64,000 nucleotides of DNA from Flavobacteriales bacterium (GTDB lineage: Bacteria > Bacteroidota > Bacteroidia > Flavobacteriales_F > PHOS-HE28). Below, piece by piece: positions 25,701 through 32,903 of the stretch. Every line of letters begins with the position of its first letter. Positions within the stretch are counted from its first letter, which is position 1. The notes beneath the pieces were generated by a model, which did not search any database, was not told the origin of the DNA, and saw only the letters and a list, made by a program, of their open reading frames with translations. Location of the stretch: the NCBI GenBank assembly GCA_016710685.1, contig JADJVC010000014.1, positions 385,261 through 449,260 of the forward strand. Direction: 5' to 3'. Both the position numbers and the translations under genes were made by a program.

Positions 25701-28638
25701 TTACGGGACTCAAATTCACTGAACTGGTGTTCCCCCCGAAGAGCGTCCATGGCCCGCCGTTAACGCTCGCTTTCCAAGCGATGGTACCGCCACTTTGGCC
25801 GCTTAACGGAACAGTGAACAACCCACCGGGGCATACGCTACCACCTGTTAACGTACCGGCGATGGGAGGTGCGCCCACAATGATTTGATCGGTGGTGCTT
25901 TGTGCGCCTACGGCATAGACCACGCTAACATTCCCGCTATATGCCGCAGGGTTGAACATGTTTCCAGGTGCTCCGGCGATGGTCCAACTGCCGCCGGTAT
26001 CGCTCCCGTAATCGTACAGCACGCCATCCACCGCGAATTCGGAGCCGGTCATCGCCCGCAGACTAACGTAGTTTGTGAGTGTCGTAGTGATGATCGAAGT
26101 GTATTTCCAGTTCCCCGTGCTTGTGCTGATGTTGCCCAAGTCGGTGAACAGGCCAACGCCAACATTCGAGGCACCGACGTTCAATGTGGCGGTTCCCGCC
26201 GTGGTCCTCTTCCAACGGATAATCAATTTTTGGCCCGCGGGTACGGTGTTTTGCAGTTTGATCACGGCCTCATAGCCGGCTTGGAACGTGGCGCCATTGC
26301 CTGGAGCACCAGCGCCCATGGCCGCGCTGGCCGCGCCCGTATTGCTGAACCCCACTACGGATGTAACGGATTCGCCATGCCCGCTTACATGCGGGATCAA
26401 ATAGTTGTTGAGATCGACGACCGCATCTGTTTTGCAGAACGGGCCAGGTACTTTGAAGCTGCTGCGTTGCCGCAGGTTTATTGAAACCGTGAATGAGCAA
26501 TTCGCCGTGTTGCCGGACGCATCCACGGCCTGGTAGGTTACGGTGGTAACGCCCAACGGAAAGGCGGATCCCGGTGCCGGACCGGCAATGCGTGTTACAG
26601 TGGTGCTGCTGCAGTTATCGCTTGCGGTGGGGGGTGTCCAATTGGCGATGGCGGTGCAATCCGGGCCATCGCTGAGCACAATGCTGGCGGGGCAGTTTGC
26701 GATTACCGGTGCCACGTTGTCCGTTGGCGTCACGGTTATGGTATCGCTCGAAACCGGTGCGCACGTGCCGGAGGTGGATGTGGTAGTGACCTTGGTCACG
26801 GACGTAACGCCGGTCAAATTCACCGAACTGGTGTTTCCGCCGAACGTTGTCCACGTGGATCCGCCGTTGGTGCTCATTTTCCAACTGATGGTGCCGCCAC
26901 TTTGGCCGCTCAGTGCCGCCGTGTAATCGCTGCCGGGGCAGATCGCCACGTTGCTCCCCAAGGTGCCTGCCACGGCGTTCGGCGGAATGGTTACCGTTAC
27001 AGCTGCCATGGCCGTCGGGCAAGGTGAGGCGGCCGTAACGGAGTAGGTGTACGTGCCTGCGGAATTCGTCCCCGGCGTGAAGGTGCCCCAACTGCCACCG
27101 GAAAGGGCGGGCGACCATGTGCCCCCGGGGTAGGGCGTACCCCCGAGCTGGTTAACGAGGTTTACGGATGCATCTGAACTGCATAGCGTAATGGATGCAT
27201 TTGTGCCGGCACTAACCGGTGCTACTATGGTGACGGTGGTGCTTGCGCTTTGCGGGCATGCACCTGCGGTGGTGTAGGTAATGGTGTATGTGCCCGGCGA
27301 GGCCGTGCTCGTACTGATCTTGCCATTGGAGTTTAGGCCACTGCCGAGGCTGGGGCTGCTGCTAAAACTGCCTCCCGACGGGGTGGCAGTTGGCGATGGC
27401 GTATTACCCGTCCCCTTGCAATAGTTGGCCGCTGAATAGGCGAGCACGGGAACTACCGTGTCCAACACCGTGATCACCTGCGAACAAAGAGCGGTTTCAC
27501 TTCCTCCGGTCACCGTCCAGGATACCGTGGTACTTCCCACCGGATATGTGCCCGAGGCATTAGCGGAGTTATTAAAGGTGTTGACGATTGTATAGGAAGG
27601 ACCCGTGCTGCCTGTCGGGTTGGACCAGTTGCTCGAGCAGCCATTCAACGCGAAATTGTTCAATGTGGCGGTGTTGTTGCCTCCGCTCGAAGCCTTGTCG
27701 TTCACCGTGACAAGGCCTGCATTATTTCCGCAGGGCGTGCCTTGGTCAAAAGGATAATAGACTCGGAGCCCCGAAGTGTTGGACGACGTGGTGTTGGCCA
27801 TGTCGGCGGCGATTTCCGCGGCATTGCGCACCTTGGTCCAGATCCGCAGGTCATCTATGGAGCCGTTGAAGTAGTTATTTATTACTGATATGCGACCAAT
27901 CAGCAAATTATCCGTGCCATTAAAACTGATGGATGTGGCTGAAGTGGATATGCTGTTCAAAACGCCATTGATATAGAGCTTCATTGTACCGCTGCTCTTT
28001 TCCCGTGTACAAGCAACGTGGATCCAATTCCCGGAATTGACACTGTCCAACGATTGGATCGTGACATCATTGGGGATGACAGTTATATAATAACCCGTTC
28101 CGAAGGCCAGTTTATTGCCCAACATGGAGATGCCGAAATGGCCCACTCCGAGATTGTTCCAATCAACGATACCAGCACCGTTCCACCACGTCGAACCATT
28201 TCCCCCCACTTGTGTGGTCTTCATCCAAAATTCGATCGTAAAATCGTCCGTGACCGGGTTTGGCAATGATGCATGGTCAGTCGCCCCTTCCAAATTCAGC
28301 ACCGTGTCCAAATTGGCTGTCACAATAGCTCCGGAGACCGTTGGCGGCGCAACGGTCACATTAGCGTTGCACGCTCCGGCGGATACATAAACGGTGTCAT
28401 TCCCGCTGCAGACCGCAGTAAGCCCCGGAGGGCCGCCCGGCAGTTCCGGTAGCGCCATGCCTTGCATGGGCCAAACGAGCGAAACAACCATGGCCACAAG
28501 CACCAAAAGCCCGCCAAATAGGCGGGTCTTAGTGCGCGGGGTTCCCGCGTTTCCTGGCAAAAAAGGCAACTTTGGCACGGTCATGCCCACGGTTCTACGC
28601 GGAATGCAGGCAAGAGGTTCCCCGCACGGCTTCGCCAT
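19720..28638 (-). CDS. Giant T9SS adhesin: LamG, HYR and tandem cysteine-containing repeats
   Basis: The 2972-residue protein has a long N-terminal signal region (hydrophobic core LFGGLLVLVAMVVSLVWP). A LamG/concanavalin-like domain follows (about 90-280, with FTIEFWMKTTQ and IDDLRIWTKVRNAAEI). Several HYR domains (motif APVIANCP...SDNC...TYQAVDASGN) are spread between about 630 and 1560. Two related about 200-residue beta modules lie near 730-920 and 1100-1290. Eleven tandem 73-82-residue repeats follow (about 1785-2635). The end is a type B sorting domain, FIPTGFSPDSDGVNDRYVV and FDRWGSLVYHA. It should be exported by T9SS and stay on the surface as an adhesin. A second possible start is ATG 28584; upstream residues look atypical. 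It leads a five-gene coupled operon. Confidence 0.88.
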   Translation of the reverse strand: MAKPCGEPLACIPRRTVGMTVPKLPFLPGNAGTPRTKTRLFGGLLVLVAMVVSLVWPMQGMALPELPGGPPGLTAVCSGNDTVYVSAGACNANVTVAPPTVSGAIVTANLDTVLNLEGATDHASLPNPVTDDFTIEFWMKTTQVGGNGSTWWNGAGIVDWNNLGVGHFGISMLGNKLAFGTGYYITVIPNDVTIQSLDSVNSGNWIHVACTREKSSGTMKLYINGVLNSISTSATSISFNGTDNLLIGRISVINNYFNGSIDDLRIWTKVRNAAEIAADMANTTSSNTSGLRVYYPFDQGTPCGNNAGLVTVNDKASSGGNNTATLNNFALNGCSSNWSNPTGSTGPSYTIVNTFNNSANASGTYPVGSTTVSWTVTGGSETALCSQVITVLDTVVPVLAYSAANYCKGTGNTPSPTATPSGGSFSSSPSLGSGLNSNGKISTSTASPGTYTITYTTAGACPQSASTTVTIVAPVSAGTNASITLCSSDASVNLVNQLGGTPYPGGTWSPALSGGSWGTFTPGTNSAGTYTYSVTAASPCPTAMAAVTVTIPPNAVAGTLGSNVAICPGSDYTAALSGQSGGTISWKMSTNGGSTWTTFGGNTSSVNLTGVTSVTKVTTTSTSGTCAPVSSDTITVTPTDNVAPVIANCPASIVLSDGPDCTAIANWTPPTASDNCSSTTVTRIAGPAPGSAFPLGVTTVTYQAVDASGNTANCSFTVSINLRQRSSFKVPGPFCKTDAVVDLNNYLIPHVSGHGESVTSVVGFSNTGAASAAMGAGAPGNGATFQAGYEAVIKLQNTVPAGQKLIIRWKRTTAGTATLNVGASNVGVGLFTDLGNISTSTGNWKYTSIITTTLTNYVSLRAMTGSEFAVDGVLYDYGSDTGGSWTIAGAPGNMFNPAAYSGNVSVVYAVGAQSTTDQIIVGAPPIAGTLTGGSVCPGGLFTVPLSGQSGGTIAWKASVNGGPWTLFGGNTSSVNLSPVNDVTKVTTTSTTAGCASVSSDTVTVTPQDIRPPVISGCPGDISVSGFTDNSIVSWTVPTVSDNCTGASITQTAGPAPGSTFIMGTTPVTYTATDGAGLTVTCSFNVTVSFRDPSDFAAPGPFCSSDPSVDLNSFLLPHIQDHTVSVYSYSGLSAPTGVFGTALYGDSAHFNGGAGANVVLGFSDTIPAGGSVVIRWRSNSTSAKLGVGAALAGAGPFTALDTISTNSTSWIFTVVTTTVPMRFIKLTRVGNPTLWVNAVLYDIGSDAGGGWSGTGVTGNMFDPAGLSGAVDIKYTVGSQSTTHSVFVATLPVGGSLTGGSVCSGNPFTATLTGQSAGTIYWATSIDNGGSWQAQGPVGASFTIPMVNQTTLVKARVSAPPCPAATSNVVTVAPGDNVPPTISCPSNSTQNITSGCTFSVGSYVGSAVVADNCTASSSILVTQSPNPGNLLPLGTHTLFLTATDASGNSQNCSFQITVIDNIAPQISCPANITVNAAAGTCGAVVNYTPPVGTDNCSGVTTARTAGLASGSAFPIGVNTVTYKATDAALNTTSCSFTITVEDHSPPNVNIPTADTLYLDTAGQSLMPDLYAQLTGLWDCSGIVFVSQTPDEGTVLTGNLVASIQVADTLANDTTVSINMVVLDTLPPIILCPPTDTAYVPFGDCGLNYVFEQPTYSDNSNVVALVDSFGTHYSGEFFPVGNNYTMQYRVNDPDNNTSTCTATVIVIKEELPNFSYPAADFCTNAGSVHPDQTGLGSPEYHSTTGLDLDSTTGAVNPANSAPGDYTVYMIYPGACADTVKAPITILAMPNAGSDGNLAICSGAATVDLINYLGGSPATGGTWTGGAVGASGAFDPATLPSGHYRYKVDGGICGADTAFVHVTVGSSLFAGNDNSVTVCSNSTNVPLNGYLAGANSGGYWTHNNGPHSGDLHPGADGAGDYVYHLDPANGCSGDSATVTIVYANPVNAGLDAAIAVCSTGAPVNLMPLLGAGITTGGTWLYNFNPTDNMFDPVVDSPGTYTYFVPGPSACGNDQATVTVTLVDAPFAGNDTTVAFCENGTPLNLETMLVNSSGNGTWLNGFNGTYDPATNNPGAYGYRVPGNAQCPADTAYVLITEQPAPNAGTSISLTACSIGSPFPLIDNLGATDPGGVWTDSNGNTFNGLFDPDTSNGAYTFNYTVTGTAPCASAQATVTVTVVSAFDAGADTSVTACSNGTPINLFSALPGADPNGTWDSGTGVYDPITDATGAFTYTVGGGQCPAVSATVTVFEQAGPYAGNSGQRTVCTTESPFNLATVLSGTPNLTGIWTNANGVTIPEDFYPANDTSGVYTYTVTGNNACAGVQATAMATITVQQQNNAGADTTVWLCSNSAVLDLSTLLNGADSGGGWSNGVNSYDPSTDNPITVQYIANANGQCPTDLANITINEDQVPQAGNSSSLTVCVAQNAFALMDALVGNPDAGGVWTNSMGNTVTAQFAPGSTPDGVYTYTVNGINGCAGLAATATANITVQQQNNAGGDSSFALCETGDPIDLSTLLTNADTGGTWSNIDGIYDPVTDTPGSITYTAHSNTQCQADVANITISEEQAPDAGSGGALLICSNAAATDLGTGLSGTQWTNGVWNGPDGVLPNGLFDPATMPGGVYVYAVPAIALCQDASTVVNVSLTTGPSATWTPPAPMCANAIPVDLTSSVTGAPGGSWSGPGINATAHEFAPQSVVVTGNSSTFTVTYNVTANGCTASADGEITVLQTPVANAGVDSVICGTEFTLNANAPIGTGTWSGNMGATFSNQNASDATVQVPTHGIYHFQWNVVNGTCSATDEVQVIFHLPEELTEVNAGADQVQEVATSAELQGIATGATATWWALVSGAGDLVSPGDLSTGVINLANGENLFVLGARVGNCPARTDTVMITVRGLFIPTGFSPDSDGVNDRYVVRGLEGMAPASLDVFDRWGSLVYHAANYANTWDGHGDYGEVLPDGTYFGVLKIGDKDSWNGAITIKR
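20730..23290 (-). repeat. Eleven tandem domain repeats in the giant adhesin gene
   Basis: Each unit encodes a pattern of NAG-D---VCSN--P-NL---L-G---GGTW----G-YDP-T---G-YTY-V-G---C. Long (about 80 residues) and short (about 74) units alternate. Units 7-8 and 9-10 form a higher-order pair, both crossing the boundary with ITVQQQNNAG, at 21632-21665 and 21165-21195, a period near 468 bases. Confidence 0.8.
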
Positions 28639-28732
28639 GAAGGCAGCTTAGTCGAAGATGAACGAGTTGTGGGGGGCGATTAAAATCCACGTTGGATACC
28701 CGCGTGAGCTGTGGGAGCATTTGTACTTCACC

Positions 28733-28757
28733 CGAAAAGGCCATGCTGCGTGGCCTT
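28733..28757 (-). terminator. Intrinsic terminator behind the DUF202 gene
   Basis: Read on the minus strand, AAGGCCA and TGGCCTT pair around a seven-base loop and are followed by TTTTC. It starts 22 bases after the DUF202 stop codon. The rest of the 28639-28778 gap holds nothing I can identify. Confidence 0.55.
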
Positions 28758-28778
28758 CAGCAGCTTATAAGTGATGCT

Positions 28779-29138
28779 TCAAGCCCCGTCGCTCAAGTCT
28801 TCCTGCTTCACCCGGCCGCGCTGCATGCCGGCGTAGCGATCCAACTGGTTCCGCAACCGGTGAAAGCGGTAAAAGCCCACCACCAGCGATAGCACACAAA
28901 TAAGGAGTGCCAAGTAACCAACATAGCGCAGATCGCCATAGCCTTCTACTTGGATCAACGCTATTCCACCGATCAACAGATACAAAGAAGATCGGATGTA
29001 GCTCAGCAATGTCCGCTCATTGCTCAAGCGCGTCCGCTCCAAAGCCAAATGGTCGCGCAAGATCAGCGGCTCACGGTTAGTGAACGTCGGGTGCATCAGT
29101 CGGAGCCTGCGCTGGAGCCGGTAGAGGCGCGTGTTCAT
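28779..29138 (-). CDS. DUF202-family small membrane protein
   Basis: The 119-residue product starts MNTRLYRLQRRLRL. The conserved DUF202 stretch LRDHLALERTRLSNERTLLSYIRSSLYLLIGGIALIQ leads into the first membrane helix (about 50-68). A second helix follows (about 75-97, VGYLALLICVLSLVVGFYRF), with a charged C-terminal tail. Members are inner-membrane proteins of unknown role; some are fused to or near SPX or VTC-like proteins, which is not the case here. The start at 29138 is preferred because the upstream in-frame extension to 29318 would cover the divergent promoter region. A TACCTTCC box ends only about six bases before the ATG. Confidence 0.85.
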   Translation of the reverse strand: MNTRLYRLQRRLRLMHPTFTNREPLILRDHLALERTRLSNERTLLSYIRSSLYLLIGGIALIQVEGYGDLRYVGYLALLICVLSLVVGFYRFHRLRNQLDRYAGMQRGRVKQEDLSDGA

Positions 29139-29227
29139 GGTGGGAAGGTAAGCCGGATGCGCGGTGTCGATGTTCGTGTACGCTCCGGGGGCTGATCCAC
29201 GGCACCTGCCTATTTCCCTGTAGCCGG

Positions 29228-29234
29228 TATCTTG
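29228..29234 (+). promoter_or_regulatory. Probable -7 box of the S46 peptidase gene
   Basis: TATCTTG followed by C matches the Bacteroidota TAnnTTTG box with one base missing, 28 bases before the ATG. The divergent DUF202 gene starts on the other side of the same short region. Pattern evidence only. Confidence 0.4.
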
Positions 29235-29262
29235 CCAAACCTTCAACTCCGAAAAATCCGCT

Positions 29263-31485
29263 ATGCTCCATTCACGCTCTACCCTCGTCCCCATTTTTAC
29301 GGTTCTCACCTTCCTCACCGCTCAAACCGCCAGTGCGCACGAGGGCATGTGGGTGCCCACGCTGCTCAAAGCGATCGAGGGCGACATGCGCACGGAGGGA
29401 TTGCAGATCTCCGCGGAGGACATTTACAGCATCAACAACGGCTCGCTGAAGGATGCCGTGGCGCTTTTCGGCAGTGGTTGCACGGCCGATGTGGTGAGCA
29501 CTCAAGGGCTGATCCTTACCAACCACCATTGCGGCCGCAGCTCCATTCAAAACAACAGCACGCTGGAGCACAACTACCTGCGCGACGGCTTCATGGCCGC
29601 AACGCTGGCCGACGAACTGCCCAATGCGGGCCTGTCCGTCACTTTCATGGTGCGCATTGAAGATGTTTCGCAACGCATCAACGCTTTGCTGAATTCCGGA
29701 ATGGGAGAGGAGGAGCGCTATGCAGTTGCCAAGCGCGAAGGAGCGGCCATCATTGCGGAAGCGCTGGAAGGTAACAAGTTCGATGCCGTGGTGCGCCCGT
29801 TCAACTACGGCAACAGCTGGTTCCTCATTGTGAGCGAGACCTTCCGCGACATCCGCTTGGTGGCCGCGCCGCCGGAAGGCATCGGCGAGTTCGGCGGTAA
29901 CGCCGATAACTGGATGTGGCCCCGCCAAACCGGCGATTTCAGCGTGTTCCGCATCTATGCTTCCCCGGAAAATTTGCCGGCTGAATACGCTGCGGAGAAC
30001 AAGCCCTTTACACCACGCCGTTCCATTGCCATCGACATGGGCGGCGCGCAGGCCGGTGAGTTCGCAATGATCTATGGTTTCCCCGGAACTACGCAGTACT
30101 ACATCCCCAGCTACGGCGTGGAACAAGTGATGAGCATGTCCGACCCGTTGCGCATCGCGATGCGCGGCGCAAGCCTCAACGTGATCACTGCGGCCATGAA
30201 CGCCGATGCGGCCACGAAAATTCAGTACTATTCCAAACGCGGCAGCATTGCCAACGGCTGGAAGAAGTGGCAAGGTGAGCTCCAGGGATTGACTGCCTTA
30301 GGCACCGTGGCTAAAAAACAAGCCGAAGAAGCCGAATTCCTGCGCCGGGCTACCGGCATGCCCGAATACGCCGGTATACTGCCCCGCCTGGAAAAACTCT
30401 ACGCCGAGCAAGCACCGTATGCCCAAGCCCGCGACCTCTTCAGCGAATTCATCTACAACGGCGCCTACTTGCCACGCTTCGCAGCCGGTTTCAGTAAACT
30501 GATCGAAGGCCGTGATACCATCAGTAAAGCCGTGGCCGAAGCCGAAGTGAAACGCCTGCGCGCCAGTGCCAGCGCATTCTTCAAGAACTACAACGCAACG
30601 GTGGACCACGATGTGTTTGCCGCGCAATTGCCGCTCGTGTTGGAGTACCAAAGCTCACTATTGGCAACGCCCGCTTTGCAAGCCGTGCAAACCAAGTTCA
30701 ACGGAAACGCACAACGCTATGCCGACGACCTTTTCGCCCGCAGTGTTTTCACAGACAGCCTAAAACTCTTCCGTCTGCTGGATCATTACTCCAAAAAGAG
30801 CGCGAAAAAAATGGCCCAAGATCCCGCCTATCAACTCGGTAATTCCGCCAGCACAACCTATACGGATAAGATCCGCCCGCGCTACAATGCCATCAGCGAC
30901 AGCCTCGATGCCGCATTGCGCACATGGTCCAAAGGTTTGATCACTTTGTTCCCCGAAAAGACCTGGTGGCCCGACGCCAACCTCACCCTACGCGTCAGCT
31001 ACGGCAAGGTGGAAGGCACTTTCCCGCAGGACGGACTGGCCTATTTGCCCTTCACCACACTGGATGGCGTAATGGCGAAGTACGTCCCGAACGACCCGGA
31101 GTTCAACGTGCCGCAAAAGCTCATCGACCTCTACAATGCTAAAGACTACGGCCCTTACGCCACCGACGGCGAAATGCGCACCTGCTTCCTCTCATCCCTG
31201 CATACCACGGGAGGCAACAGCGGTAGCCCCGTATTCAATGGCAAGGGCGAGCTGATCGGCATCAACTTCGACCGCACATGGGAAAGCACCATGAGCGACA
31301 TCCAGTTCGACCCCGCCATCTGCCGCAACATTTCCGTGGACATCAAGTACGTCCTCTTCGTGATCGACAAATTCTTGGGCGGAAAGCGCCTGGTGGATGA
31401 AATGGAGCTGGTAGGGATGGATGGTGAAAAGGTTGATGGCGCTGATGGGGCTCCACATGTTATTGAATTGCCGTTGCACCGTTGA
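29263..31485 (+). CDS. S46-family dipeptidyl-peptidase, DPP11-like (Asp/Glu-specific)
   Basis: The 740-residue protein has a signal peptide (cleaved near TASAHE) and the S46 signature EGMWVPTLL. The active-site histidine lies in LILTNHHCG (87-90), the acidic region in DNWMWPRQTGDFS, and the catalytic serine at 653 in TGGNSGSPV. S46 enzymes release dipeptides from peptide N-termini in the periplasm of Bacteroidota. Residue 671, exactly 18 after the serine, is arginine in NFDRTW. In the Porphyromonas family members arginine here marks DPP11, which prefers Asp/Glu, while glycine marks DPP7. Length agrees with the family (about 710-740). The gene is monocistronic between a divergent DUF202 gene and a repeat-bounded gap. 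Confidence 0.92.
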   Translation: MLHSRSTLVPIFTVLTFLTAQTASAHEGMWVPTLLKAIEGDMRTEGLQISAEDIYSINNGSLKDAVALFGSGCTADVVSTQGLILTNHHCGRSSIQNNSTLEHNYLRDGFMAATLADELPNAGLSVTFMVRIEDVSQRINALLNSGMGEEERYAVAKREGAAIIAEALEGNKFDAVVRPFNYGNSWFLIVSETFRDIRLVAAPPEGIGEFGGNADNWMWPRQTGDFSVFRIYASPENLPAEYAAENKPFTPRRSIAIDMGGAQAGEFAMIYGFPGTTQYYIPSYGVEQVMSMSDPLRIAMRGASLNVITAAMNADAATKIQYYSKRGSIANGWKKWQGELQGLTALGTVAKKQAEEAEFLRRATGMPEYAGILPRLEKLYAEQAPYAQARDLFSEFIYNGAYLPRFAAGFSKLIEGRDTISKAVAEAEVKRLRASASAFFKNYNATVDHDVFAAQLPLVLEYQSSLLATPALQAVQTKFNGNAQRYADDLFARSVFTDSLKLFRLLDHYSKKSAKKMAQDPAYQLGNSASTTYTDKIRPRYNAISDSLDAALRTWSKGLITLFPEKTWWPDANLTLRVSYGKVEGTFPQDGLAYLPFTTLDGVMAKYVPNDPEFNVPQKLIDLYNAKDYGPYATDGEMRTCFLSSLHTTGGNSGSPVFNGKGELIGINFDRTWESTMSDIQFDPAICRNISVDIKYVLFVIDKFLGGKRLVDEMELVGMDGEKVDGADGAPHVIELPLHR

Positions 31486-31488
31486 AGA

Positions 31489-31795
31489 AGTTGTTAGTTG
31501 TTAGGCGTTCTAAAGCCCTCATCCCCCTTCCCCTTCTCCCAAGAAGAAGGGGTGACTCGCTTTGCTTGTCACGTTGGACTTGCCAGAACAGTGCTGTTTG
31601 CCGGGCGGCCTCAATGTGCCTTCGGGGCGAGGGTTAGCGAGCCGGTCCGTGCTTTTAGCGCATAGAATAAAGTGCAACAGCCAACGAACATTCCGCCGCA
31701 CAAACGCGTCAGAAGTAGGACAGGCACGTGTAACCCGATGGACCCCGTAGCCGGACCTGACTACTGAGAATGGACAACTAACAACAGACAACTAA
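31489..31795. repeat. Gap bounded by inverted CAACTAA phrases
   Basis: The left end carries AGTTGTTAGTTGTTAGG and the right end ACAACTAACAACAGACAAC, complementary phrases facing each other across about 250 bases. Inside are a pyrimidine-rich stretch and an 8-bp hairpin (CCCCTTCT at 31530-31537 and AGAAGGGG at 31545-31552). I see no gene; short frames here give only repeat-derived peptides. Confidence 0.5.
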
Positions 31796-31797
31796 AA

Positions 31798-32031
31798 ATG
31801 TGGACAGAAGAAAACAACAAGCTTCAACGGAGCTTCCAATTCAAGAACTTCAGCGAGGCATTCGCCTTTATGGCCCGCGTAGCGTTGGCCGCCGAGAAGA
31901 TGAACCATCACCCCGATTGGAGCAACATTTACAACAAAGTGGACATCAAACTATATACGCACGATGCCGGAAATACAGTCACGGAAAAGGACCGGAAGCT
32001 GGCTAAGGTGATCGATGGGATCGTGGGGTAG
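31798..32031 (+). CDS. phhB: Pterin-4a-carbinolamine dehydratase
   Basis: The 77-residue product starts MWTEENNKLQRSFQFKNF. It carries the family signature EKMNHHPDWSNIYNKVDIKL and then YTHDAGNTVTEKDRKLAKVID. This small cytoplasmic enzyme dehydrates 4a-hydroxytetrahydrobiopterin so the cofactor of phenylalanine hydroxylase can be recycled; it may also act in other pterin pathways. No hydroxylase gene is in the window. The protein is slightly shorter at its N-terminus than typical members (about 95-110 residues) but keeps the histidine-containing core. The start follows directly after a CAACTAA phrase repeat, so the promoter, if any, must lie within that repeat region. Confidence 0.92.
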   Translation: MWTEENNKLQRSFQFKNFSEAFAFMARVALAAEKMNHHPDWSNIYNKVDIKLYTHDAGNTVTEKDRKLAKVIDGIVG

Positions 32032-32090
32032 TAGTTGTCAGTTCTCCAGCGTTACGCAACGGCACGCTTGTAGTGACGAAAGCAAGTCCC

Positions 32091-32133
32091 CCAAAAAGAA
32101 GTGCGGCCACAGCGAATAAACGCCGGGCCGCAC
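32091..32133 (-). terminator. Intrinsic terminator behind the DUF1573 gene
   Basis: GTGCGGCC at 32101-32108 and GGCCGCAC at 32126-32133 pair. Read on the minus strand the hairpin is followed by TTCTTTTTGG. It lies about 20 bases after the DUF1573 stop codon. Confidence 0.65.
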
Positions 32134-32154
32134 CCTAACAACAAAAAACGGAAC

Positions 32155-32685
32155 TCACTTCACCACCTGCACGTCCGCGCTGATGTTCAACACAGTCTGC
32201 GAAGGCACTGTATTAGCCGTTATCGTTATGGTCTTCATCTGCTGTCCTTCCTGCTTACCAGGCTTGTACACCACGTTGATCTCGCTGCTCGCGCCGGGGG
32301 CAATGGGGTGCTTTGGATAATCGGGAACGGTGCAACCGCAGCTTCCCACGGCATTGGTGATCACCAACGGTTCCTTACCGGTGTTGGTGAACTTGAACGT
32401 GTACGCGTTCTCGCTGTCCTGCATCACCTTGCCGAAATCGTGCTTGTCCGCCTTGTAGCCGATGGTGGTGGTGGGGCCGTCGTAAGGTGCGGGTTCGGCT
32501 TGCACGGGCGGGGTCAACGGGTCGAAGGTGCTCTTGCTCGGCGGCGGGATCGCAGGAGCCGCAGGCTTCGCAGCCACTGGCGCGAAGGTTTGTATGCCGT
32601 TGGGTGCATTGCGCTGGCCAATGGCCATGAATACCACGCCGGCCGCGATGATGGCCAGTAGTGCGATCTTGATGTTGTCCTTCAT
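32155..32685 (-). CDS. DUF1573 domain protein
   Basis: The 176-residue protein has an N-terminal membrane anchor or signal (IKIALLAIIAAGVVFMAIG), a proline- and alanine-rich linker (about 28-65), and one DUF1573 domain. That domain contains HDFGKVMQDSENAYTFKFTNTGKEPL followed by ITNAVGSCGCTVPDYPK. This Ig-like domain is widespread in Bacteroidota, with the conserved SCGCT cysteines; its biochemical role is not established. The linker suggests the domain is held away from the inner membrane in the periplasm. It is a single-gene unit with its own terminator, and a TAAATTCG promoter-like box lies about 30 bases upstream at 32714-32721. Confidence 0.88.
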   Translation of the reverse strand: MKDNIKIALLAIIAAGVVFMAIGQRNAPNGIQTFAPVAAKPAAPAIPPPSKSTFDPLTPPVQAEPAPYDGPTTTIGYKADKHDFGKVMQDSENAYTFKFTNTGKEPLVITNAVGSCGCTVPDYPKHPIAPGASSEINVVYKPGKQEGQQMKTITITANTVPSQTVLNISADVQVVK

Positions 32686-32732
32686 TGTACGGTGTGTTTG
32701 GCTTTTAGCGCCGCGAATTTAAGAGTTGTTTT

Positions 32733-32805
32733 TGGCAGTTGGCAGGGCAGTGGCAGTCGGCAGTCCCGGTACCCGATACGTTGTACCAGAAACTAAATCA
32801 CCACC
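32733..32805. repeat. GGCAGT phrase array with CCCGGTACCCGATAC tail
   Basis: GGCAGTTGGCAGGGCAGT-type units are followed by CCCGGTACCCGATACGTTG and TACCAGAAACTAAATCACC. Tail and order match the array at 59502-59612 closely. The remaining part of the 32686-32903 gap holds no gene. Confidence 0.65.
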
Positions 32806-32903
32806 AAAAGCTTCAGATCATCCTCGATCATAACGGTCCGGGTTACTACGCCTTCGTTAAGTTTCGGCGAAGCACGTTCAGCGTTCCCAACCCGATCACC
32901 AGA

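Noticed and set aside
12522..28638. Possible prophage or integrative element covering the giant genes
   Set aside because: No integrase, phage structural gene, tRNA boundary or repeat pair flanks the block; contents are all Bacteroidota surface-secretion genes.
31519..31791. 90-codon minus-strand frame between the S46 peptidase and phhB genes
   Set aside because: Its start and end are made of phrase-repeat sequence, and the interior has no protein-like pattern.
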